Below, piece by piece: positions 9,429 through 18,680 of a stretch of DNA of 64,000 nucleotides. The DNA lies in NCBI GenBank assembly GCA_016840285.1, contig JAEOSR010000137.1, forward strand, positions 1 through 64,000, read 5' to 3'. Each line of letters starts with the position of its first letter. Position 1 is the first letter of the stretch. This DNA is from Candidatus Hodarchaeota archaeon (lineage in GTDB: Archaea; Asgardarchaeota; Heimdallarchaeia; Hodarchaeales; Hodarchaeaceae). The position numbers and the translations under genes were made by a program. The notes beneath the pieces are model-generated. The model did no database searches. It was not told the DNA's origin and saw only the letters and a program-made list of their open reading frames with translations.

Positions 9429-12400
9429 ATGATAGAAAAAGAGTTTCGTGAATACATTCAAAATATAAAAAACGTTCTTGAAACTCAAGTTCAATTAGCG
9501 AAGCAGGCAAGAGCTCGCAAATTTGACCCCATATCCACTATAGAATCCAGACTTACTTTTACCTCAAAAACAAAAATAGCTGCAATTCTTAATATCCCGA
9601 AATTAGAGGAATATATCCCTCCAAATCTTTCCTATCATGAAAGTCCTCTTCTTTTGGCGGCAGATATTGCCAAACAGATTGTTAATGGCCGATTTGTTAA
9701 GGATTCTCGTGAGAATCTGATATTACTGGCACTACACAGTGCTTTAGTTATTATTAGTCAAGGATTGATCTCGGTTCCACATGAAAGCATACCAAAGATT
9801 TCAATTGGCTCCAAATCTAATCATTTAACTATCTGCTTTTCTAATACAATACGATATGTCACTGGAGAGACAATCGGCCTAGTAATCCTAGTCGCTGATT
9901 ATATTCGGCATTTTTTACATCTTAATCGTTTTAATCCATCTCCAGAGTTAATAAGTAGGTATGTTGAAGAGTTAGAAATTTATCTTGCACTGAACGATCG
10001 GTCTTGGAATTTAAGAAAAGACTTAATTACCTTTTTAGTTCAGAATATCGGAGTTGAAATTTCTGGAGAAGCGTATGAACGAATAGAAGTTAAGAAATAT
10101 AGAAATTTACCTAATATGACTAATAGATTACGAATGGGAATGTGTGTTGCTTTTGATAAAGTGATAGAGAATCTCAATTCAATTGCTCACCTTCGTCTAA
10201 TATCAGGGATTCCAGAGTGGGAATGGCTTGTACCCCCTTTTAAAGGGGTAAGAAGGGGAAAACATGAGTTTGGGAAAGGAGAAGTACGTGGAACACAGCC
10301 TTTACTCTCGAGATCGGGGAAACCTGGGGGATTTAGGTTAAGATATGGCTATTCACGCAATACAGGCCAAGGTGCAGCAGGAATCCACCCTGGGACAATG
10401 TATCTTTCAGAAATGCTTTCTCCAGGCACGAATATTAAAATAGATTTCATGGAACGACCCCTCACTGTTTTTCCTGTTTCAACCCTAACAGGTCCTTTAG
10501 TTGAATTGAAAGATGGATCTAGCGAGAGGATTAAGTCCTTAACAAGAATCCGTGAAGTGGAAAATGAAGTGACGCAGATCTGGGAAATGGGAGATATTTT
10601 ACTTTCCCCAGATGATATTCCAGCAACAGAAACCATTGAGTTTTCTGCTTGGACTGAGGAGTGGTGGAGTCAAGAGATCAAACATGCGATTTCAACAAAA
10701 TTCAGATCACTTGAAAATTTGGCGATGACTATACGCATTTCTCCTATAGAGTTAGAGAAATTATTAATGGAACCAACAAGTATTCATCCTTCACCAGAAA
10801 TAGCTCTTAACTTAAGTAAGATAACTGAAGTGCCTATCCACCCTTATTATTCTTTTAATTGGAACGAAATCGCTATTAGTGATCTAATAAGATTAATTCA
10901 AAAATTAAATGGCTCTAGCGAAGAATTACTTCCCAATGATGATGATTTAAAGAGTATTCTTAGGCAATTAGGTGTTCCTTTCGTTATTCTCAATGATAAC
11001 ATTCAATCAGAACGATTTCGGCCCTATATACATTCATTAAGAGGAAAAGAAAAAGAAATTACTCAGATTTTAGGACAATCAACACCAGTAGGAATAGAAC
11101 AATTGGTCCAAGAGCTGACTAAAATCCCTATAAGATCACTGTGTCATAGAAGAATTGGATTAAAGGTTATAAGAGCTGAGAAAGCGGAACATCGCCACAT
11201 TAATCCACCAGCACATATTCTTTTTCCAATTGGTTCTCATGGGGGTACTCAAAGAAATCTATTAAGAGTTAAAAAAGGAGTAAGTGTTGATATTCAAGTT
11301 TCAGAAAGGTTTTGTCCAACATGTGGGGAATCTACATATGTTTCTTATTGTCCAAAATGTTTAGAAAAAACTAAACAGCATTTTGTGTGTAAGAAAGGAC
11401 ATATTTCTGAAACAAGAAATTGTTCTGAGTGTGGTCAATTTGCTTTTCCTGCAAGAATTAAACCAATCGATGTTGCAGGTTTGATAAAGTCTGGTGTTAA
11501 AAAAACGGGATTTAATGATTATAAAAAAATAAAAGGAGTTTCATTTCTTAACAGTAAGAATCGGATTCCAGAACATATCATTAAAGGAATATTACGAGCA
11601 AAGCATAATATTTTTGTGTACAAAGATGGAACAAGTCGTTTTGACCAAACTAACGCGAAAATTTCCCATTTCACACCTAATGAAGTTCACATATCTGTCG
11701 AGGACCTCATAAGACTTGGCTATACTCACGATGTATTTGGTAATGATTTGATACAAGATGATCAACTCATTGAAATCAATCCTTATGATGTAATAGTGAG
11801 TAAAACAGCATGTGAATTTCTTGTCAATTTATCCAAGTTCGTTGATGATGAATTGACATTTTTATATGAATTACCTCCTTATTACCGAATTAAATCCCTG
11901 AATGACATTATTGGCTCTTTAATAATAGGGATGTCCCCATTCTCAATGGTTGCAGTCATTGGAAGAATCATTGGGTATACAGATAACAACGTCACTTATG
12001 CTCATCCTGTATGGCATATCCAAAAAACTCGAAATTGTAATGGTGATATTGATTCCATAACACTCCTTTTAGATGTCTTACTTAATTTTTCAACAGAATT
12101 TATTCCTACCTCACGTGGAGGAACAATGGATGTGCCAGCCATCATTAATCTTTCTGATAAATGGGAAGAAACATCAGTTTATGCCAGTTACGATTCAGTA
12201 TTAATGAACCTTTCATTTTATCAAAATCTAATTAATAATCCCATAAAAGAAGAATTATTAACCTATAGAAAGTCATATCTTACACCACCTTTACTGGTTT
12301 CCCACACAATTGATAATATTTCTCGTTATAATTTCAAGAATCTTTTTCGTGAAAGCAAAATTGTCTCAAAAATTGAGATTGAGCTACGAGTTCTCAGTCG

Positions 12401-12749
12401 TATTCGGGGAGTAAAAGAAGGGGAGTTCGTAGACAATATTTTGGTAAATGATTTCTTACCGAAAATTACTTCCTCAATGACACGATTCTTCCTCCAACCT
12501 GTGCGTTGTAACATATGTAACACAACTTTCAGGCGTATCCCTCTCTCAAAATGTCCTGTTTGCCATCGTCAGACTATTGGATTGACTTTATCTGAAGGAT
12601 GGGTTCTTAGATATTTACAAATTGTTAATCAACTAAAAGACCAATATGATTCGGATATCTCCGAGTATTGTCATTCTTGGGTTGAATTGGTTGAGCTAAA
12701 TAAGCGATTATTATTTGATAAGGGGCCCCGTCCCACCACACTTATCTAA
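9429..12749 (+). CDS. polC: DNA polymerase D large subunit (DP2), divergent, catalytic Asp replaced
   Basis: Catalytic-subunit family of archaeal replicative PolD. Family landmarks are visible throughout: N-terminal helix region, GKPGGFRLRYGYSRNTG, PPAHILFPIG, zinc ribbon CPTCG...CPKC (about residues 629-665), LLLDVLLNFSTEF and a C-terminal zinc module CNIC...CPVC (about 1027-1050). The active-site motif, normally NCDGDED, reads NCNGDID (N869 to D875): the first catalytic Asp is Asn (codon AAT at 12039). Other usually invariant blocks are also eroded: GPIRSAGGTAQ appears as SNTIRYVTGETIG, and MGRPEKA as VIRAEKA. Full length (1106 aa), with no frameshift or intein. It is probably a polymerase-inactive paralogue kept for a structural role. 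The small subunit DP1 is not in the window. Confidence 0.88.
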   Translation: MIEKEFREYIQNIKNVLETQVQLAKQARARKFDPISTIESRLTFTSKTKIAAILNIPKLEEYIPPNLSYHESPLLLAADIAKQIVNGRFVKDSRENLILLALHSALVIISQGLISVPHESIPKISIGSKSNHLTICFSNTIRYVTGETIGLVILVADYIRHFLHLNRFNPSPELISRYVEELEIYLALNDRSWNLRKDLITFLVQNIGVEISGEAYERIEVKKYRNLPNMTNRLRMGMCVAFDKVIENLNSIAHLRLISGIPEWEWLVPPFKGVRRGKHEFGKGEVRGTQPLLSRSGKPGGFRLRYGYSRNTGQGAAGIHPGTMYLSEMLSPGTNIKIDFMERPLTVFPVSTLTGPLVELKDGSSERIKSLTRIREVENEVTQIWEMGDILLSPDDIPATETIEFSAWTEEWWSQEIKHAISTKFRSLENLAMTIRISPIELEKLLMEPTSIHPSPEIALNLSKITEVPIHPYYSFNWNEIAISDLIRLIQKLNGSSEELLPNDDDLKSILRQLGVPFVILNDNIQSERFRPYIHSLRGKEKEITQILGQSTPVGIEQLVQELTKIPIRSLCHRRIGLKVIRAEKAEHRHINPPAHILFPIGSHGGTQRNLLRVKKGVSVDIQVSERFCPTCGESTYVSYCPKCLEKTKQHFVCKKGHISETRNCSECGQFAFPARIKPIDVAGLIKSGVKKTGFNDYKKIKGVSFLNSKNRIPEHIIKGILRAKHNIFVYKDGTSRFDQTNAKISHFTPNEVHISVEDLIRLGYTHDVFGNDLIQDDQLIEINPYDVIVSKTACEFLVNLSKFVDDELTFLYELPPYYRIKSLNDIIGSLIIGMSPFSMVAVIGRIIGYTDNNVTYAHPVWHIQKTRNCNGDIDSITLLLDVLLNFSTEFIPTSRGGTMDVPAIINLSDKWEETSVYASYDSVLMNLSFYQNLINNPIKEELLTYRKSYLTPPLLVSHTIDNISRYNFKNLFRESKIVSKIEIELRVLSRIRGVKEGEFVDNILVNDFLPKITSSMTRFFLQPVRCNICNTTFRRIPLSKCPVCHRQTIGLTLSEGWVLRYLQIVNQLKDQYDSDISEYCHSWVELVELNKRLLFDKGPRPTTLI

Positions 12750-12972
12750 ATTAAAAATTTTCTCTATTGGGGAGCACTTGACTCGCTAAGGTCATATTCA
12801 TAAAAGATCTGAGATTGTGAAAGGGGAGGAAGCATGTTTCTTATACATCTTCTAGAAGTATTTATGAAAAGGTTTTTTTAAGTTGAGTAGAACAAAGAGC
12901 TTGGATACAACTTTTTCAAGAGGAAAAGAGAAAGATCCAAAGGAAAACCTACATCTGCAGGTGACTTAAAAG

Positions 12973-13614
12973 TTGATTGATAACGAAAGAGAGGTTTTAA
13001 TAGGTAATCTGCTAAAAACACAATCAGTAGGGGATGTATCAAAGAAAAATAGAGGGATTATATCAATGCCAAGCGACCAACCTGTGACAGAAGCAGCGAA
13101 ATTGATGGTAGAATATCAGGTTGGTTCAATAATTGTTATGAACGCCCAGATAGAAGGAATCATCACGAAGGGCGATATTATACAACGGGTTGTGGGTCGT
13201 GCGTTAGATCCAGGAATAATTTTGGTTGATGACGTCATGAGCAAACCTGTTTCTTTTGTTTCAGCAGATGAGACCCTAGAGAATACAATGTTGATGATGG
13301 GGCAAGAAAACATTGAAAGAATCTTAGTAGTTGAAGGTAGTGACCTTTCTCAGCCCTTAGGCATTGTTTCAACAAATGATATTCTCAAGTTTGCCCCAGG
13401 ATTACTTCGAATTCACAGAGAGCGTCTGCTTATGGAAACAATAAATAAGTCTATTGATGACAATAACCGAGAATCCATTGAGTTTGAAGGATTTTGTGAT
13501 GATTGTGGTAACTATTCGGAAAACCTTAAGAGTGCAAATGGTTATACATTGTGTCCAACATGCATTGAATCTCCTCCAGAAGAAGATCAATCCTCTGATC
13601 AAGATGTTTTATGA
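12973..13614 (+). CDS. CBS-domain pair protein with C-terminal zinc ribbon
   Basis: 213 residues. Two CBS motifs (about residues 20-80 and 85-145) form a nucleotide-sensing Bateman module; MPSDQPVTEAAKLMVEYQVG and MSKPVSFVSADETLENTMLM are typical CBS starts. A short zinc ribbon follows (CDDCGNY ... CPTC, about 172-196). Such archaeal proteins are thought to be regulators that bind adenosyl ligands; the target is unknown. Start is TTG 12973, preceded by GGTGAC. Convergent with the Rqc2 homologue. Confidence 0.8.
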   Translation: MIDNEREVLIGNLLKTQSVGDVSKKNRGIISMPSDQPVTEAAKLMVEYQVGSIIVMNAQIEGIITKGDIIQRVVGRALDPGIILVDDVMSKPVSFVSADETLENTMLMMGQENIERILVVEGSDLSQPLGIVSTNDILKFAPGLLRIHRERLLMETINKSIDDNNRESIEFEGFCDDCGNYSENLKSANGYTLCPTCIESPPEEDQSSDQDVL

Positions 13615-13626
13615 ACAGACTTATGA

Positions 13627-15699
13627 TCAACCACCAAGACTCTTATAATTGGGCTTTATATCTGAATCTTTTTTATCACTCAATCCTCTATACTTCACTT
13701 CTGTGATCATTGAATCGTATGGAATAGCTTGAACGAATTCATTTAGATTTATTCCACGTATTTTAGCTTTATCTTCGGCATTCTCAGTCTTTTCTACTAG
13801 AATCTTTTGGATTTGTTTAGCGATCTTTCCTTTTGTTACTGAACCGGGTTTTATAATTATGGAAATCGGACTATATGATCCAATGTCTTCCTCTGAGCCA
13901 TATATTACCATAGCATTGAATTCCTCAATTTGTACTCCGATCGCTAAAGCCATTTTAACACCTCTGATATATGTTCGTGTTCCCCGAATTATTATTCCTC
14001 CCTTTGGGATATACTCGCCGCTTGGTGCTGTAAAACTGGCCCCCTCTGCGGGTACATAATAAACATCCACAGCTCCATACCCAGCTTTCCAACCACTTGA
14101 AAAGGAAACTGCTAGGAGCGCAGCAGAGGCAATATCTTCATCTGCGATATTGTTACTACTGGAATCACGAATTAAAATGGTATAAGGTGCCCCACGTAAC
14201 TCTGCATGGAAGAACAGATCATTATTTTTCATTCGACGTTTAGCAATTTCCTCATTACTTTGGATATCCTTACCACCAATAATTAGAAATCCATTCAGAG
14301 TTTTTGTCCAGTGGTATTTTTCATACCATTTTCTTTTTCTTCTTTTTAAAGAAAACTTATCAACAAACTGTTGCTCTGATATATCTTTTTCAAGTAGATT
14401 AATTCTTTTTTCAGTTTCAAGTACAGCTTCCTTGGCTGGTACAATTTTCCTGGTAGCTTTTTTAGCACGCTCATAATATTCATTTGCAATTTCAGTTGCT
14501 GATTTTCTGAAGTCTACTTCGATTATTTCTGTTTCAAGATTGAGACGAATGGAACCACGTTCAGGAATAATTTCTTCGAATATTCCTGCTGAAGACATAC
14601 CCTGGTTTTTCGCTTGTAATAATTTAGTCTGGATTTCAGGCCAAGTGATATTTTTTCTTCTAGCAGTCATGATTGTTTTTAATAGTTCTTCAATCTCAGT
14701 CAAATGAAGATAAACCTTGTCTCCTAACTCCTTATACTTCTTTTTCTTAATTTTAAAATCAATAATAGCTTGGTTCTGTGCCTTTAGAACTTTGAGAAGT
14801 TTTTTCTTCTCTCGATTGTGTTGTTTCAGATCAAGAGACATTTTCGGGGTGATATTTGAATAGTAAAAATCTAACGTTAAAGAAAACCTGTCGAAATATT
14901 TTAATTTTCCTGTTATAGATTTGAGTTCAATTGGTTGATATAATAATGGTGTTTCATCTGAATCAAGAACTATTGCTGGCTTTGGATCTTCTAGATCCGT
15001 TTTAATTTCCTTAATAGATCGTAAGATTTGACCGATTTCTTCATCACAAATTTCTTGGTTTTTTTTAGTTTTGTTTATGTTAGACCTAGCTAAAATTTCC
15101 TCCATCATGAGACCCCCTCCTCCTGTTTTTTTAGCAAGCGTTCTCACAATGTCTTCATTTTCCATATCTTTTGCTCTTATGATCTGACTAATTTCTTCAT
15201 ATGACATATTTAGAATTGTTTTCCCTCTACTAGGTGGAAGCTCAAATTCTTTTCCTGGAAGCACGTCACGATGGCGCATTTTTTTATACCAAAGAGCTGA
15301 TATTACGCGATTTCGGTCTCCAACAACAATGAAATTTGGACGGTTTCCAAAGATTTCAACATAAATTCTATATTCTTGTTTTCCTCTCAGATTGATTTCG
15401 ACCAATCGATCAAAATCAATTTGATGAAGCCCTAGCACTTCAGCTCCCTTTAGGTGTTGTCTTATTGCTAAAATTTTGTCAGAGGGGCGTTCTGGAACTG
15501 GATGTTTCACCTCTGTTAAATGGATCCGTATTCCTGGTTCTATTAAGAGAAAGGGATTTTTGAAAAGGCCTTTACCTTTGAATTTGAAAAGGTAGAATGT
15601 ATCTGTTATGTCACGATAGATATTATCCACACGATATCCTATTAGACCCTGTAATTCCTTTGAAATGGCATAAACATCTAAGCTAGACATTCTTTTCAT
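13627..15699 (-). CDS. Rqc2/NEMF homologue (NFACT family ribosome rescue protein)
   Basis: 690 residues. Binds stalled large ribosomal subunits with peptidyl-tRNA; archaeal and bacterial members recruit tRNA for C-terminal tailing. An N-terminal NFACT-N domain (SSLDVYAISKELQGLIGYRV; RPSDKILAIRQHLKG) is followed by a long central coiled coil (about 280-440) and the NFACT-R domain (NNDLFFHAELRGAPYTILI, then SAALLAVSFSSGWK). The final segment is basic. Complete length and motifs give high confidence. The family name was formerly fibronectin-binding protein, which is misleading here. Confidence 0.9.
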   Translation of the reverse strand: MKRMSSLDVYAISKELQGLIGYRVDNIYRDITDTFYLFKFKGKGLFKNPFLLIEPGIRIHLTEVKHPVPERPSDKILAIRQHLKGAEVLGLHQIDFDRLVEINLRGKQEYRIYVEIFGNRPNFIVVGDRNRVISALWYKKMRHRDVLPGKEFELPPSRGKTILNMSYEEISQIIRAKDMENEDIVRTLAKKTGGGGLMMEEILARSNINKTKKNQEICDEEIGQILRSIKEIKTDLEDPKPAIVLDSDETPLLYQPIELKSITGKLKYFDRFSLTLDFYYSNITPKMSLDLKQHNREKKKLLKVLKAQNQAIIDFKIKKKKYKELGDKVYLHLTEIEELLKTIMTARRKNITWPEIQTKLLQAKNQGMSSAGIFEEIIPERGSIRLNLETEIIEVDFRKSATEIANEYYERAKKATRKIVPAKEAVLETEKRINLLEKDISEQQFVDKFSLKRRKRKWYEKYHWTKTLNGFLIIGGKDIQSNEEIAKRRMKNNDLFFHAELRGAPYTILIRDSSSNNIADEDIASAALLAVSFSSGWKAGYGAVDVYYVPAEGASFTAPSGEYIPKGGIIIRGTRTYIRGVKMALAIGVQIEEFNAMVIYGSEEDIGSYSPISIIIKPGSVTKGKIAKQIQKILVEKTENAEDKAKIRGINLNEFVQAIPYDSMITEVKYRGLSDKKDSDIKPNYKSLGG

Positions 15700-15941
15700 A
15701 CCTTACAATCGACTCCTTTCTCAAAAATCGAGATATTCTCTGAAAATAACTATTGTATCAAGTATCAAAGCAATCTAGGTATATTTATTAATGATCGTAA
15801 TCTTAACTTAATGTGCTTGATGCAAGATATAATACTCGACATATAAAAACAGAATGTTATTCTGAAAGAAAGGATCAATTAACTCACACCAAGGCTTTTA
15901 AATAACAAAAAAGATTATGATGATAAAAAGGATGAATTTTA

Positions 15942-16532
15942 ATGACAACAAGAAGAAGTACTACTAAGACTACTAATCCTATGATCAATACCATACTTGT
16001 AATTTCCGTAGGTTTATCTGCTCTAGAGATCTCTCAGTTATTTTTTGATCCTAGTAATGCAGCCTCTTTAACAGCTTTAGAACTAAATCCTATCGTTGAA
16101 AGCATGTTTGAAGGAATGTCCCTTTCTGCTACAACACTAGTATCATTTATAGCTGTTTGGGTGGCATGGATAATTTCAGGAATGATTGCTGGAGTTAGAG
16201 CAAAGCATGGCTTCTGGGGTGCTGTGGCAGGATTCTTTGGAACTCTTATTGGAGCAGGATTCTTAGCAGTACTTAATACTGATGCACTACAAGATTCAGC
16301 TTCCCTTACACCTTTTCTTTTGGGGACTGCAGCATGCACTTTAGCCTGTTGTATAGCTGCTTACGCAACGGGTAATGCTACAAAAGTAAAGGCGGAAGCA
16401 GCAAAACCAAAACCAACAAGAAAAGTATGGGCTGCATCCAAAACCAAGGAATGGACCTGTAGGAAGTGTGGTACTAATATCCCACCAGGCGCTTTTACAT
16501 GTCCAACATGTGGCGAACCTGTAATCGAGTAA
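15942..16532 (+). CDS. Membrane protein with C-terminal zinc ribbon
   Basis: 196 residues, family not recognised. About three to four hydrophobic helices (around 14-32, 64-86, 91-112, 125-144) with small-residue-rich sequence GFFGTLIGAGF. A Lys/Pro-rich linker leads to a cytoplasmic zinc ribbon (CRKCGTNIPPGAFTCPTCG). Such membrane-anchored ribbons are common in Asgard genomes. Start ATG 15942. Convergent with the coiled-coil gene. Role unknown. Confidence 0.65.
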   Translation: MTTRRSTTKTTNPMINTILVISVGLSALEISQLFFDPSNAASLTALELNPIVESMFEGMSLSATTLVSFIAVWVAWIISGMIAGVRAKHGFWGAVAGFFGTLIGAGFLAVLNTDALQDSASLTPFLLGTAACTLACCIAAYATGNATKVKAEAAKPKPTRKVWAASKTKEWTCRKCGTNIPPGAFTCPTCGEPVIE

Positions 16533-16590
16533 AAACCACGGTTAAACAAAGAGAAAAAAATGGGATTTTTGCTTTTCAAGCAAAAATACC

Positions 16591-17118
16591 TTATAAAATT
16601 CTTTTTTGACGTAAATCTTCAAGTTGACTTGATCTTTGATTAATTTCAGTAAGTAATTCCGTCAACACCTCATCCAGTTCAAGAAATTTCTTATTTTCAA
16701 CATTTGAATAGAGATCATTACCAACTGATCCAAGTTCATTAGAATGGAGGGATTTATACGTGTTCCGTAATGTAGATTCCATTTGTGTAAGGCTTTGAAC
16801 AAGATCTCTAGACAATTGAGTTCCTTGTTCTGTTAGATTACTTTCTAATATTTCAATTCCGCTTAATTCTGTTAATAAATCTACAAGATCCCAATATTGT
16901 TCTTTTAGTTCTTCTAAAAGAACACCAATTCTTTTAATTCGTTGTTTCTTCTCATCCACGCCATCAGATCTATTAATAGAGGTCTTCAAGCTGGAGACAT
17001 GTGCCTTTAATTCCTCGTAAAAATCCGAAGCAAAAGCACGATGATTTTCTATTTCACGAAGCAACCGAGATATCTCGGAGGCAATAGAAGTAGATGTACG
17101 AAACTCGGTGTTGTTCAA
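16591..17118 (-). CDS. Coiled-coil protein of unknown function
   Basis: 175 residues, almost wholly predicted alpha-helical with heptads across the length (for example LLREIENHRAFASDFYEELK). No cysteine cluster, signal or membrane segment. No family recognised. Sits convergent to the membrane zinc-ribbon gene and upstream of GatD on the same strand, with a 198-nt gap. Probably expressed, as the frame is clean and has normal codon use. Confidence 0.55.
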   Translation of the reverse strand: MNNTEFRTSTSIASEISRLLREIENHRAFASDFYEELKAHVSSLKTSINRSDGVDEKKQRIKRIGVLLEELKEQYWDLVDLLTELSGIEILESNLTEQGTQLSRDLVQSLTQMESTLRNTYKSLHSNELGSVGNDLYSNVENKKFLELDEVLTELLTEINQRSSQLEDLRQKRIL

Positions 17119-17315
17119 CTCTTGATATCTCCTATTGTTTTAGCCAAAAATGAATTGGGAGAGGAAAGAAAACTACATCATTACGAGTTTGTAGGACATA
17201 GTTCTCGTTGGCACTAAAACACCGTATGATTCCGATTGTGCTTAATCATCTCCTGAATAAAAAGCTTTTCGTAATCAGCAAAATATGATATCAAAAATAT
17301 AATAGTAGAATATGT

Positions 17316-18665
17316 CTATGGAAACTCCCGAAACCTCTCCCGTAACAAAATTTCTCCCTTTAGATTTGTTTTCATTAGTTCTTTTATCTTAATGGCTTTT
17401 TGATAGTTTCCTAGGAGATAAGAGAGCTTGATATACGCTGTTTCTGGAAGTATATTGACAGGAATGACTCCAGCCGCCTTGAAATGCCTTCCACTTTCAT
17501 ACACGGATAATCCTGTAAACCCATGTAAACATTGTGTGGTCATTACGACAATTATTTCGTTATCAATAGCTTTTTTTATTATTGGGATCAATTCGGTTGA
17601 AAGATGACCTAGTCCAGTGCCTACAAATACGATTCCCTTATACCCTGTGTTTATATAATGCTCTATTAATCCAGGTTGGATGCCTGGGTAATGATAAATC
17701 AATCCAATCCTTTTTTCAAATTTCTTATTTATAATCAAGTCCTTATTTTTATTCGATTCAATTTCATCTATATATTTACGATCTTCGCTGAAATGGTGTA
17801 TTTTTCGATCTGTAATACGGCCTAAAGGACTTCCCCCAATTGTTCTAAATGCATTTCTACGGCTACTATGCATTTTACGGACACGAGTCCCTTTATGAAT
17901 AGCACTTGATGTATTTGATGATTCTTCATGCATGATAACCACAACTTCTTTCTTTGCTTGAGGGGATGTTGCGTATAAAACAGAGTTATACAGGTTGAGG
18001 AAAGCATCTGAAGAGGGGCGGTCTGAAGATCGCTGTGATCCTGTTATTACAATCGGGACGGGAGAGTTTGTAATAGCAAATGAAAGAGCAGCCGCAGTAA
18101 AAGCCATTGTATCGGTTCCATGAGTTAAAACAATCCCTTGAGGTTTTTTGGTTTTAATAGTGTTTTCAATTGCTGTTAAAATTGTTCCATAATGCGTGAA
18201 ATTGACATTTTCTGAGAAAATATCAAAGAGAAGCTGAGTTTCAATTCTGGCTAGGTCGGCGATTTCAGGAAAAGAGGATAAAAGCTCATCTGGAGTCAAT
18301 GCGGGAATTGTTCCTCCTGTTCGATAATCTAACCGTGAGGCAATCGTGCCTCCACAACCTAAAATTGGAATAAAAGGTAAATCAGGATTGTAGATTATGT
18401 CAGGTTTAGGAACTCGATACTCACCCTTAATATGGTCAAATTTTTTAACAGATTGAATATTCTCAATATTAAATCCAATATTGTAACCAGTGGGTAGCTT
18501 TAAACTAATAAATCTTGGATCTGCTAGTTCATTCCTAGGAAGGATCACCCCTTTCAGAGTAGCAGTGTCTTTTTTTACCTCAACCTCATCCCAAACTTCC
18601 AAATTGTGTTTTTTCAACCAGTTTAAGGTTGAATTTTGGTACCCAGGATATTTGTCATCTGGCAC
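17316..18665 (-). CDS. gatD: Glutamyl-tRNA(Gln) amidotransferase subunit D
   Basis: Asparaginase-like subunit that releases ammonia from Gln (or Asn) for conversion of Glu-tRNA(Gln) to Gln-tRNA(Gln) by GatE. An N-terminal AnsA-like beta-barrel (LEVWDEVEVKKDTATLKGVI) precedes the asparaginase core with both catalytic blocks, GCGGTIASRLDYRTGG and THGTDTMAFTAAALSF. Start is GTG (18663-18665), just after the GatE stop (15-nt gap), so the two are one operon with gatE first. 449 residues, normal for GatD. Confidence 0.93.
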   Translation of the reverse strand: MPDDKYPGYQNSTLNWLKKHNLEVWDEVEVKKDTATLKGVILPRNELADPRFISLKLPTGYNIGFNIENIQSVKKFDHIKGEYRVPKPDIIYNPDLPFIPILGCGGTIASRLDYRTGGTIPALTPDELLSSFPEIADLARIETQLLFDIFSENVNFTHYGTILTAIENTIKTKKPQGIVLTHGTDTMAFTAAALSFAITNSPVPIVITGSQRSSDRPSSDAFLNLYNSVLYATSPQAKKEVVVIMHEESSNTSSAIHKGTRVRKMHSSRRNAFRTIGGSPLGRITDRKIHHFSEDRKYIDEIESNKNKDLIINKKFEKRIGLIYHYPGIQPGLIEHYINTGYKGIVFVGTGLGHLSTELIPIIKKAIDNEIIVVMTTQCLHGFTGLSVYESGRHFKAAGVIPVNILPETAYIKLSYLLGNYQKAIKIKELMKTNLKGEILLRERFREFP

Positions 18666-18680
18666 TTAACTGTCTCCACT

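Noticed and set aside
13116..13313. Minus-strand frame within the CBS gene
   Set aside because: Shadow of a well-supported gene.
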